From an uncultured Clostridium sp. (GTDB lineage Bacteria; Bacillota; Clostridia; Lachnospirales; Lachnospiraceae), in the NCBI GenBank assembly GCA_946553025.1, contig CAMNRM010000006.1, positions 1-64,000 of the forward strand: 64,000 bases of DNA. Reading direction: 5' to 3'. How positions within the stretch are numbered: the first letter of the stretch is position 1; each line of letters opens with the position of its first letter. A program made the translations under genes and the position numbers. Below, in pieces: positions 10,133-18,395 of this stretch. The notes under the pieces were generated by a model. The model made no database searches. It was not told where the DNA came from and saw nothing but the letters and a program-made list of their open reading frames with translations.

Positions 10133-10984
10133 ATGAAAGTGATAGAAAATAAGACGTTTGACATGGAACGGGCATTGTATGGAAGTCAGGATATTGCGGC
10201 AAGGAACTGCAGGTTTGACGGGCCGGCGGACGGGGAGAGTGCGTTTAAGGAAAGCCGGGATATTGAAGCGGAGAACTGCTTTTTCAACCTGCGCTACCCG
10301 TTCTGGCATGACCACGGACTGAAAATTTCCGGTTCGCAGATGACGGAGAAATGCCGTGCGGCATTGTGGTATTCGGAAGGGATTGAGATTCGGGACAGCA
10401 AACTTTATGGAATTAAGGCGCTGCGGGAATGCAGTAAGATTGTGATGGAAAATTGCGATGTGATTTCGCCGGAGTTTGGCTGGTTTGTCCATGATGTGAA
10501 GATGAACGACTGTGTGGTGGAGAGCGAGTATTTTATGATGCGGTCAACGCATTTAAACTTCCGTCATGTTTCGCTGAAGGGGAAATATTCGTTCCAGTAT
10601 CTTGAGGATTCCGTATTTGAAAACTGCAATTTTGATACCAAGGATGCTTTTTGGCACGCGAAGAATGTCATTGTCCGCAACAGTACGATTAAAGGGGAGT
10701 ACTTAGCTTGGTACTGCGAAAATATTACGTTTGAAAACTGCAGGATTATCGGAACGCAGCCGCTCTGCTACTGTAAAAATCTGAAATTAATTAACTGTGA
10801 AATGGTGGAAACCGATTTGGCATTTGAAAAGTCGGAGGTTGAGGCATGTGTTACTACGCCGGTTGTCAGCATTAAAAACCCGCTGTCCGGGCATATCTAT
10901 GTACCTTGTGTGGGAGAGATTATCCGCGATGATGAGAACAGCCGGGGAGAGATTATTGTGCAGGAGAACTGCAGGTGTGCGTAA
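10133..10984 (+). CDS. DUF3737-like right-handed beta-helix protein
   Basis: Repeated xENCxF/xNCxI strands; family recognised by pattern. Confidence 0.75.
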   Translation: MKVIENKTFDMERALYGSQDIAARNCRFDGPADGESAFKESRDIEAENCFFNLRYPFWHDHGLKISGSQMTEKCRAALWYSEGIEIRDSKLYGIKALRECSKIVMENCDVISPEFGWFVHDVKMNDCVVESEYFMMRSTHLNFRHVSLKGKYSFQYLEDSVFENCNFDTKDAFWHAKNVIVRNSTIKGEYLAWYCENITFENCRIIGTQPLCYCKNLKLINCEMVETDLAFEKSEVEACVTTPVVSIKNPLSGHIYVPCVGEIIRDDENSRGEIIVQENCRCA

Positions 10985-11020
10985 ATCGTTTTTGGTTTTG
11001 TGTTTGATAAATATTTTTGG

Positions 11021-11065
11021 GGGATGCCGCAGAGGATAATTGGATTGAGCAGCATCCCTTTATTT
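11021..11065 (+). terminator. Probable terminator
   Basis: GGGATGC ... GCATCCC stem followed by T-rich tract. Confidence 0.5.
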
Positions 11066-11173
11066 ATTGCTGCTAATGCAGAGGGGATGAAACAAAAAAT
11101 ATTTGATGGTAACGGATAAGAAGAATTGTAAAAAGGTTAAAATAATAACATAAATAAATAGAATAATTAAAAA

Positions 11174-11248
11174 ATGTTATAGAATCATAACATTTACCTT
11201 GACAATGTAAAATTTTGTGGTATAATAAAGAAATCAGAACATTTGTTC
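11174..11248 (+). promoter_or_regulatory. Promoter with two palindromes: ATGTTAT-N6-ATAACAT, TTGACA-16-TATAAT, and LexA-like GAACATTTGTTC
   Basis: Palindrome 11174-11193; -35 at 11199-11204; -10 at 11221-11226; GAAC-N4-GTTC at 11237-11248. Confidence 0.7.
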
Positions 11249-11298
11249 GTGTCAAATGGCAGGCTATGCTACAAACCGTGAGCAGAATGGAGGCAAGA

Positions 11299-11631
11299 AT
11301 GAACGAATTACTGGGAGGTCGGATTAAGGCATTAAGAAATGCAAGGCAATATACGCAGGAACAGGTGGCAGAACAGATAGGGGTGAGCAGGCAAAAGTAT
11401 GCAAGAATTGAAAATGGAGCAAATACGATTACTTTTGAATTGCTTTCTAAGATAGCAAACGTTTTGGATGTGACTGTAGAAGATATTACAGGTATATTGC
11501 ATGAAACATCTGCGGTTGTATATAGAACAGGCAGTGGATATAATTCTGCGGAAAAAATATTTGATATGTTAGATTTATTTTATGCGAATAAACATTTATA
11601 TACAAAAATAAAACATGATACAGGTATTTAG
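11299..11631 (+). CDS. XRE-family HTH regulator
   Basis: IKALRNARQYTQEQVAEQIGVSRQKYARIENGANTITFELLSKIANVL; GGAGG SD before ATG 11299. Confidence 0.9.
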   Translation: MNELLGGRIKALRNARQYTQEQVAEQIGVSRQKYARIENGANTITFELLSKIANVLDVTVEDITGILHETSAVVYRTGSGYNSAEKIFDMLDLFYANKHLYTKIKHDTGI

Positions 11632-11636
11632 GGGAA

Positions 11637-12461
11637 ATGGTGATGCAGAAAGAGCAAAAGAAAGACATCAGGATTAGGGCAGAGCGGTTTCGTGAAAATT
11701 GTAAGATAAACCGCTATGGAATTATTGATTTGTTTAAAGAATGCGAGCGATGTGGATATAAACTGCTGCGTTATCCCTTGGGTGAAGAGGCTGCTTTAGG
11801 GTTTGTTACAAAAAAAGATACAGATATGATTATTTTTACCAATACCAGTGTGCGTTTATCCAGAGAGTTATTTACGTTAGCGCATGAAATTGGTCATATC
11901 CTTTTACACATGGAAAATATGGATTCTTTTGTTGATGATAAGAAAACGATTTTTGGAAAAGGGATGGATGAAAGGGAACGGGAAGCGAATTATTTTGCAG
12001 CCTGTCTTTTGATGCCGGAAGACGAAGTGGAAAAGTTTCTTGATTTAGAACTTGACAGCTTTGAAAAATATGGTTTATCTGCAATTGATATTGCAAGAAT
12101 AATGTCCGAATTTAACGTAAGTTTTGATATGGCGTTAAATCGTCTGGAAAATCTTCATAAGATTAATAGCGATGAACGATTAAAGCTGGATAGTGAGCGC
12201 AATCGGGTGCGTGTGGGTAATTTACTGAAAAGTGTTGGAGGAAACAGTCGGTTAAATGTGGCCAGTATGGAGATGGATATTCCCTATGAGTATATGAATT
12301 ATGTTATTTATAATTATAACCATCATGCGATCCCTCTGGAAACACTAGAAAGAGCATTGGGATACTATAACCTGTCCATTGAAGATATTCACGATAAGAT
12401 AGTTTCACATTTACCAGAAGAGGAAGAACTTGATGCTTTGATAGGGGGGCTGGATGATTGA
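11637..12461 (+). CDS. ImmA/IrrE family metallopeptidase
   Basis: FTLAHEIGHILLHM (HExxH) and downstream EREANYFAACLLMP. Confidence 0.92.
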   Translation: MVMQKEQKKDIRIRAERFRENCKINRYGIIDLFKECERCGYKLLRYPLGEEAALGFVTKKDTDMIIFTNTSVRLSRELFTLAHEIGHILLHMENMDSFVDDKKTIFGKGMDEREREANYFAACLLMPEDEVEKFLDLELDSFEKYGLSAIDIARIMSEFNVSFDMALNRLENLHKINSDERLKLDSERNRVRVGNLLKSVGGNSRLNVASMEMDIPYEYMNYVIYNYNHHAIPLETLERALGYYNLSIEDIHDKIVSHLPEEEELDALIGGLDD

Positions 12462-13114
12462 AGGCTTCTTTAGATACGAATGCTGTGATTCATTTTTATC
12501 GTGCAGACCTGCAGGAAATATTATTTGATTTTTTTCATGATGGTGTTTTTATCTATGAACAAATCAGAAATATAGAACTTAAAAACCATGGGCAGGATGT
12601 GCTGGATCAAATTGACACAGATATAGAAAAAGGGAAAATAGAACTGTATACGGATGAAAAACTAAAAAGTCAATTTGTGTTTTCGATGTTTATGTATAAT
12701 GTTAAGGAAAATCGTCAGTTATATGGAAGTGGGGATTTAGGAGAAGTATATGCTATTTCATTGGCACAGACGATTGGTGCATATTCATTGGTTACTGATG
12801 ATATTAAACAGGGTGGGCCGTATATGTCACTGCTGCAATTTGAAGATGAAGTTATGCCATTTACTTTTGCAGATGTATTGCTTTTGCGGTATTTGACAGG
12901 TGATGCAGACGAGTATCAGACAGTAGATGATTTTAATGCGATTAATACGGCATCCGATTTACATTGGACTTTGAAGAGTCAGGTGGCTAATTTTATTCGA
13001 CGATTTTTTAAATCTCCTTATAAGGATGAGGATAAGCGGTGGATACAGAAATTGATTGCTGAGAAAAATATTAAGGTTAAGCATAAGTTTGTTTTGTTAA
13101 GTAAATTGCTATAG
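12458..13114 (+). CDS. PIN-like domain protein (TTG start overlapping immA stop)
   Basis: N-terminal LDTNAVIHFY, acidic SGDLGEVYAISLA, LVTDD arrangement typical of PIN nucleases. Confidence 0.7.
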   Translation: MKASLDTNAVIHFYRADLQEILFDFFHDGVFIYEQIRNIELKNHGQDVLDQIDTDIEKGKIELYTDEKLKSQFVFSMFMYNVKENRQLYGSGDLGEVYAISLAQTIGAYSLVTDDIKQGGPYMSLLQFEDEVMPFTFADVLLLRYLTGDADEYQTVDDFNAINTASDLHWTLKSQVANFIRRFFKSPYKDEDKRWIQKLIAEKNIKVKHKFVLLSKLL

Positions 13115-13146
13115 TTTATCTAAACATTATTGAACCCGAATATTCA

Positions 13147-13181
13147 CCTTCCGGGTGTTGAACAATGGATGCCCCGGAAGG
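13147..13181. terminator. Stem-loop after PIN gene
   Basis: CCTTCCGGG ... CCCGGAAGG perfect 9-bp stem; no clear T-tract. Confidence 0.4.
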
Positions 13182-13300
13182 CTGCATTTCCTGTTTATTG
13201 ATGGAATGAAAAAGGCATTTGTTCAAAAATTATATTTAAAAATCATATTCTAAAAATCATATCTAAGATTTCATTTTGAACTGTTTAAGTGAAAAACGTC

Positions 13301-14179
13301 TTAAGAAATTGTTTCTAAAAATTTCTCCAAAAACTTCTGTACAGCCTTGGAGAAGAACTGATATTTTTTCCAGACCAGGCACATCCCGACTTCTAAGTTT
13401 GGGGAGAGGGGGACGAAGCAGAGATTGCTGCCTTCGGGGAGTTTGATAATTTTATCCAGGGCAAAGGCATAGCCCAGTCCTTCTTCCACCATCAAAGAAG
13501 CATTAAACAGCAGATTGTAGGTTGCTGCGATATGGATTTCGGATCGGCTTTTCTGCAGCCAGGACATCAGCACATCGCCGTCGCGGGTGTTGCGGTTAAA
13601 CATCAGGGGTTTGTCCCATAAGTCCTGCGGGGTAATCCTTGTTTTACTGGCCAGAGGACTGTCCTTGCGCATAAGGATTCCGTAAGTATCTTTGACAGGG
13701 AAATTGACATATTCGTATTTGGAGGTGTCCGCAGTGCCAAAGAGAAGGCCGAAATCAATCAGCCCCTTGTCAAGACTTTCCAGCACATCGATGGTATCGC
13801 CGCTGGAGATATGGTAATGGATATCGGGGTAATCTTCCTGAATCTGCCGCGCTGCGCGGGCTAGGTAGCGCACGGCTTCGGTTTCTCCGGCACCGATATA
13901 GACATCGCCGCTGACGGCATAGTCCGTGGAGGAAATTTCTCTTTCGGTTTTCTGAATCAGTTCAACCACTTCTTCTGCCCGTTTGCGCAAAATCATCCCT
14001 TCTTCGGTCAGAATAATTTTTCGGTTTCCCCGGATAAAAAGCTGTTTTCCCAATTCGTCTTCCAGTTCTTTAAGCTGGCGGGAGAGGGTGGGTTGGGACA
14101 GGTGCAGGGACTGTGCCGCGCCGGAGATGCTCTGTTCCCGTGTTACGGCAAGAAAATATTGTAAAACTCTTAATTCCAT
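13301..14179 (-). CDS. LysR family regulator
   Basis: MELRVLQYFLAVTREQSISGAAQSLHLSQPTLSRQLKELEDELGKQLF. Confidence 0.92.
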   Translation of the reverse strand: MELRVLQYFLAVTREQSISGAAQSLHLSQPTLSRQLKELEDELGKQLFIRGNRKIILTEEGMILRKRAEEVVELIQKTEREISSTDYAVSGDVYIGAGETEAVRYLARAARQIQEDYPDIHYHISSGDTIDVLESLDKGLIDFGLLFGTADTSKYEYVNFPVKDTYGILMRKDSPLASKTRITPQDLWDKPLMFNRNTRDGDVLMSWLQKSRSEIHIAATYNLLFNASLMVEEGLGYAFALDKIIKLPEGSNLCFVPLSPNLEVGMCLVWKKYQFFSKAVQKFLEKFLETIS

Positions 14180-14321
14180 GTGGTTTCCTTTCCTGGAGCG
14201 GTAAATTTGTCTGGTTATTTGTATCATTGATTTGCCTGGCTTTAGTATAACGGCAAATGCTATAGCTGTCAAGCATGGATAACTATTGTATATAAGTATT
14301 TGCTATTGAAAGACGGTGATG

Positions 14322-14440
14322 TTAAAATCGAAACATCAAAACACCAAGAAATCGAAATACAAAAAAATGAAATATCAAAAAATTAGAACATCAAATAATT
14401 GAAACAGCAGAAAACCGAAACATGAAAAAAACGAAAGATT
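14322..14440. repeat. Imperfect ~16-20 bp A-rich tandem repeat
   Basis: Repeated (a)atcGAAACATCAAAA-type units; last three units about 16 bp (gaaacagcagaaaacc/gaaacatgaaaaaaac/gaaagatt). Confidence 0.5.
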
Positions 14441-14488
14441 AAACAGTACAAGAAAATACAGGAAAAATGGTCCGGGAGGGATGATTGC

Positions 14489-15835
14489 ATGGGGAGTTTG
14501 TCCTTATTGTGGAATTTATTTCAGCTAAAGCAAAATGAACATAAGACAAGAGAACAACTAGAGGAAATACGGGAAAAGAAGCTGCGCAGGGTATTGAAAA
14601 CGGCCTATGAAAAGTCGCCGTATTATCGCCGGGCATTTGAAGAGGCGGGGATTGACGGGGAGAATTTGACGGAACTTCCGCTGTCTGCCTTTCCGGTGAT
14701 GGATAAGGATGTGCTGATGCAGCATTTTGAAGAGATTGTTACCGTTTCGGATTTGACCCAGGAGGGGCTTCGGCAGTTTGATGCGGATGGAAGGGACAGC
14801 AAAGGGAAGTATCTGGGAAAATATCATGTTGTGCATTCTTCCGGCAGTACGGGGATTCCCAGGTATTTTGTCTATGACGATAAGGCATGGGGGCAGATGC
14901 TTCTTGGAATAATCCGCGGGGCATTGTGGGATATGTCCATGCCGCAGATACTCCGGCTTTTGTCCGGAGGACTTAGGATTCTCTATATTGCCGCAACCGA
15001 CGGGCGTTATGGCGGGGCAATGGCTGTGGGCGACGGGATTGACGGTGTGGGTGCAAAACAGTTATTTTTAGATATCAAAACGCCGCTTTCCCAGTGGATT
15101 TCAAGCATACGTGCATTTGGGCCAAACCTGGTTATAGGTTATCCCTCGGCAATTAAGATTCTGGGGGAATTGGTGGAAAAGGGTGAAGTGCAGGCGCAGG
15201 TGTGCCGTGTGATTTCCTGCGGGGAGCCGCTTTCACCGGGGTTAAGGTCCTATCTGGAAAAGGTATTTCAGGCGGTTGTCGTAAACTTTTACGGTGCCAG
15301 CGAATCTTTGGCTCTGGGGGTGGAAACGGACGGATCGGAAGGAATGTATCTGTTCGATGACATGAATTATATTGAGGTTTTGGACGGAAAAATGTATCTG
15401 ACCTGTCTTTATAATCTGGTGCAGCCGTTGATTCGCTATCGTATTTCCGACCAACTGACCTTAAAGGCTTCCGAAGCCGGGGCGCGTTATCCATTTACCC
15501 GGACAGAGATTCTTTTGGGAAGGAATGAGGATTTGCTTTGGTTCGAGGACCCGGACGGAAAGCGGGAATTTCTCCATCCTCTGGCAATTGAAGGGTTTTG
15601 TATCGAGGGCCTTTTAGATTATCAGTTTCGGCAGACGGATGTCGATGCCTTTGAAATGCTGGCTGAGGTTTCCGAAAAGGATAAGGAAGCCGTGGTGCGA
15701 AGGGAAATGCTGGCACAGATGAAGGCGATTTTAAAAGAAAAAAGGCTGGACTATGTACGGTTTTTTGTGGTATTTGTCCGGGAAATCCTGCCCGATCCCA
15801 GGACGGGAAAGAAGCCGTTGATTGTGTCTTTTTAG
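14489..15835 (+). CDS. Phenylacetate-CoA-ligase-like adenylate-forming enzyme
   Basis: HSSGSTGIPRYFVYD P-loop-like motif, SCGEPLSPG, FYGASES. Confidence 0.8.
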   Translation: MGSLSLLWNLFQLKQNEHKTREQLEEIREKKLRRVLKTAYEKSPYYRRAFEEAGIDGENLTELPLSAFPVMDKDVLMQHFEEIVTVSDLTQEGLRQFDADGRDSKGKYLGKYHVVHSSGSTGIPRYFVYDDKAWGQMLLGIIRGALWDMSMPQILRLLSGGLRILYIAATDGRYGGAMAVGDGIDGVGAKQLFLDIKTPLSQWISSIRAFGPNLVIGYPSAIKILGELVEKGEVQAQVCRVISCGEPLSPGLRSYLEKVFQAVVVNFYGASESLALGVETDGSEGMYLFDDMNYIEVLDGKMYLTCLYNLVQPLIRYRISDQLTLKASEAGARYPFTRTEILLGRNEDLLWFEDPDGKREFLHPLAIEGFCIEGLLDYQFRQTDVDAFEMLAEVSEKDKEAVVRREMLAQMKAILKEKRLDYVRFFVVFVREILPDPRTGKKPLIVSF

Positions 15836-15912
15836 GAAGCAGGGGGCGCTGTTTGTGTCTTAATTGCAGGAAGTAGAGGGCTGTGGATTGTATCTTTTTA
15901 GGAAGCAGAGGC
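15818..15912. repeat. ~35-bp x 3 imperfect tandem repeat starting in the 3' end of the CDS
   Basis: ttgtgtctttttaggaagcagggggcgctgt / ttgtgtcttaattgcaggaagtagagggctgtgga / ttgtatctttttaggaagcagaggctgtggt. Confidence 0.75.
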
Positions 15913-15980
15913 TGTGGTTTACAAAGAGAGCCAAAGGAATGAAGGAAGAAGAAAAAAGGATAGAGAAAGGAATTGCATGG

Positions 15981-17201
15981 ATGAAACAGAGCCGAAAAGG
16001 GAAGAATTTGGCGCGAATCATGCCGGTAATGTTTTTGCTGATCATGGCAGTGCTGGGGATGTCCGGCTGTGGAAGAATGGAACGGTTTTTGGAAAATATG
16101 CGAGGTGGAGAAAGCAGCAAGATGGGCAGAAGTGGGGCAGAGGCAAAAGCAGGAGATATGGACGGAGCAGAAAATATAGATGAAGCAGGAAATGCAGCAG
16201 GAAATGGAAGCACGAAGGATATGGACATGACAGAGGCGATTGTAATTCCTTTATCGGGAATACGGGAACTGGAAAATGGTTTTTCTGCTGCGCGGGTTGA
16301 CGGTGATTATCGGTTTGATGATTTTTTAGCGCAGGGCGGGGCGGCTTCGGATGGAGAAGTGGTTCGGTTTTTAGCTTCATCTCTGCTTTTTGGTGCGGAT
16401 GTAAAGTTTTCGGGCACTGTGTTTGGATGCAGCACCATTGCCGCGGAAAATGAAGAGGGGGAAAGGCTGTTTGGGAGAAATTTTGATTGGAACCGATGTG
16501 AAGCGCTGGTTTTGGAAGCGCACCCCGAAAACGGTTTTTCTTCGATTTCCACGGTTAATACGGACTTTATCCGTCAGGGGGCAGGCGGGGCTGCGGGGCG
16601 GATTTTAAGCCAGGAGGAGATTTTAAAGCTGGCGGCGGTGTATGCACCGTTAGACGGGATGAACGAAATGGGACTTGCGGTGTCGGTGAACATGATTCAG
16701 GATTCGGCGTCCATTGAACAGAATACAGAAAAACCGGATTTAACCACGACAACGCTTGTACGTTTGCTTTTGGATAAGGCTGCCGATGTGGAAGCGGCAC
16801 TGGAACTGCTGCGCTCCTATGATCTGCACGGGTCAATGGGGATGATGGTTCATTTTGCGCTGGCGGATCGGAGCGGGCGAAGTGTCGTGGTGGAATATAT
16901 TGATAATGAAATGGTGGTTATCGATACGCCGGTGGTGACGAATTTTTATCTTGCTGAGGGTGAAAAACAGGGAATCGGCACGGCGCAGTCACATGAGCGC
17001 TATGAAATCCTGACGGAAAAGCTGACAGAAAATCCGGTGATGGATATGACGGAAATGCGGGATGTCCTGGACCGTGTGAGCAAGGATAATTTTAATGAGT
17101 TTGCATCAACCGAGTGGAGTATCGTCTTTAACCTGGAGTCCGGGGAAGCGCATTATTATCATCGGGAGAATTATCAGAAGCTTTATGTTTTTCGCCTGTG
17201 A
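15981..17201 (+). CDS. Lipoprotein, linear amide C-N hydrolase (choloylglycine hydrolase-like Ntn fold)
   Basis: Lipobox LGMSGC; FGCSTIAAENEEGERLFGRNFDW; VSVNMIQD; THxxxHYYxR-like end. Start codon uncertain. Confidence 0.75.
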   Translation: MKQSRKGKNLARIMPVMFLLIMAVLGMSGCGRMERFLENMRGGESSKMGRSGAEAKAGDMDGAENIDEAGNAAGNGSTKDMDMTEAIVIPLSGIRELENGFSAARVDGDYRFDDFLAQGGAASDGEVVRFLASSLLFGADVKFSGTVFGCSTIAAENEEGERLFGRNFDWNRCEALVLEAHPENGFSSISTVNTDFIRQGAGGAAGRILSQEEILKLAAVYAPLDGMNEMGLAVSVNMIQDSASIEQNTEKPDLTTTTLVRLLLDKAADVEAALELLRSYDLHGSMGMMVHFALADRSGRSVVVEYIDNEMVVIDTPVVTNFYLAEGEKQGIGTAQSHERYEILTEKLTENPVMDMTEMRDVLDRVSKDNFNEFASTEWSIVFNLESGEAHYYHRENYQKLYVFRL

Positions 17202-17249
17202 AAAGCAGCCGGGCGGCTTTAATAAAGAGGGTAGTTTGCGAAAAAGGAT

Positions 17250-17385
17250 AGTTTATGCCAAACGATAAAAAGACAGAAAGTACAGTTTATGGCAAACGGT
17301 AAAAAGGCAGAAAGTACAGTTTATGGCAAACGGTGAAAAGACAGAAAGTACAGTTTATGCCAAACGGTGAAACGACAGCGGATGT
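17250..17385. repeat. 34-bp x 4 tandem array
   Basis: agtttatgscaaacggtaaaaaggcagaaagtac units begin at 17250, 17284, 17318, 17352. Confidence 0.9.
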
Positions 17386-17406
17386 CCGGCGCTGGGAGAG
17401 GATGTT

Positions 17407-18252
17407 ATGAATGATGTATTGCTTGCAGGAAAGCATATGACGAAAAGTTTTGTCCAGGGAAATAAGCGGACAGAGGTCCTTTCGGATATTTCGGTAAATT
17501 TGTATTCCGGGGATTTTACGATGATTATGGGCCCTTCAGGTGCCGGAAAATCCACACTGCTCTATGCACTTAGCGGGATGGACAGAATAAATGAGGGAAG
17601 CGTGGAATATCAGGGGCGGGAACTCTGTCGGCTTTCCGATAAAGAGATGGCAGGACTTCGGGCAAAGGAGTTTGGATTTGTATTTCAGCAATGCCATCTG
17701 ATAAGTTATCTGACGCTGTATGAGAATGTGGCGGTGGCAGGTTATCTTGGGAAAAAGGAGAAGGCTCTAAAGGATAACTTTATGCCGTTGGACAGAAATA
17801 AGAAAACCCTGAAGGATAGTTTTACGCCGTGCGGCAGAAATAAGGCAGGGACGGTAATTCCCGAACGGGTGGAAAAGCTGATGCGGGAAATGGGCGTATG
17901 GGCAGTAAGAAATCAGCTTCCGGCACAGGCTTCCGGCGGAGAACAGCAGAGAACAGCCATTGCCCGTGCCGTTATTCATCAGCCGAATCTGCTGTTTTGC
18001 GATGAACCCAGCGGCGCTTTAAATAAAGCGAATACCGAAGAAGTGCTCACTCTTTTAAGTCAGTTGAATCGGCAGGGGCAGAGTATTCTGATGGTAACAC
18101 ATGATTTGCGGGCGGCGATTTACGGCAATCGGATTTTATATCTGGAGGACGGGAAAATCCTGGATGAATTGGTGCTTCCGGCTTATCGTAAGGAAGAAGA
18201 AAAAGCGCGGGAAGACAAGGTTAATCAATGGCTGGTAAAGCTTCGGTGGTAG
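17407..18252 (+). CDS. ABC transporter ATP-binding protein (MacB/LolD-like)
   Basis: GPSGAGKST, QASGGEQQRTAIARA, LLFCDEPSGAL. Confidence 0.93.
   Translation: MNDVLLAGKHMTKSFVQGNKRTEVLSDISVNLYSGDFTMIMGPSGAGKSTLLYALSGMDRINEGSVEYQGRELCRLSDKEMAGLRAKEFGFVFQQCHLISYLTLYENVAVAGYLGKKEKALKDNFMPLDRNKKTLKDSFTPCGRNKAGTVIPERVEKLMREMGVWAVRNQLPAQASGGEQQRTAIARAVIHQPNLLFCDEPSGALNKANTEEVLTLLSQLNRQGQSILMVTHDLRAAIYGNRILYLEDGKILDELVLPAYRKEEEKAREDKVNQWLVKLRW
17767..17850 (+). repeat. 42-bp x 2 in-frame duplication within the ABC ATPase
   Basis: LKDNFMPLDRNKKT / LKDSFTPCGRNKAG between the Q-loop and signature motif. Confidence 0.8.
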
Positions 18253-18263
18253 ATATGGCTTGG

Positions 18264-18353
18264 GTGACAGATAAAGCTACGGCAGCAGGCAAGGCTTAGG
18301 TGCTGGGCAAAGTTTAGGTACTGGGCAAAATTTAGGCAGCAGACAAAGCTTAG
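18264..18353. repeat. 18-bp x 5 tandem array between ABC ATPase and permease genes
   Basis: gcagcaggcaaggcttag/gtgctgggcaaagtttag/gtactgggcaaaatttag/gcagcagacaaagcttag, preceded by a divergent unit. Confidence 0.85.
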
Positions 18354-18395
18354 ACGGCAGAGCGCGTATGCAGAGGGCAAAGGGAAAGGAAAATT

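Noticed and set aside
14322-14440. LysR operator array
   Set aside because: Units are A-rich and irregular in length; no T-N11-A palindrome repeated consistently. Listed only as a repeat.
17250-17385. Possible CRISPR array
   Set aside because: 34-bp units are directly contiguous, with no spacers and no cas genes in the window.
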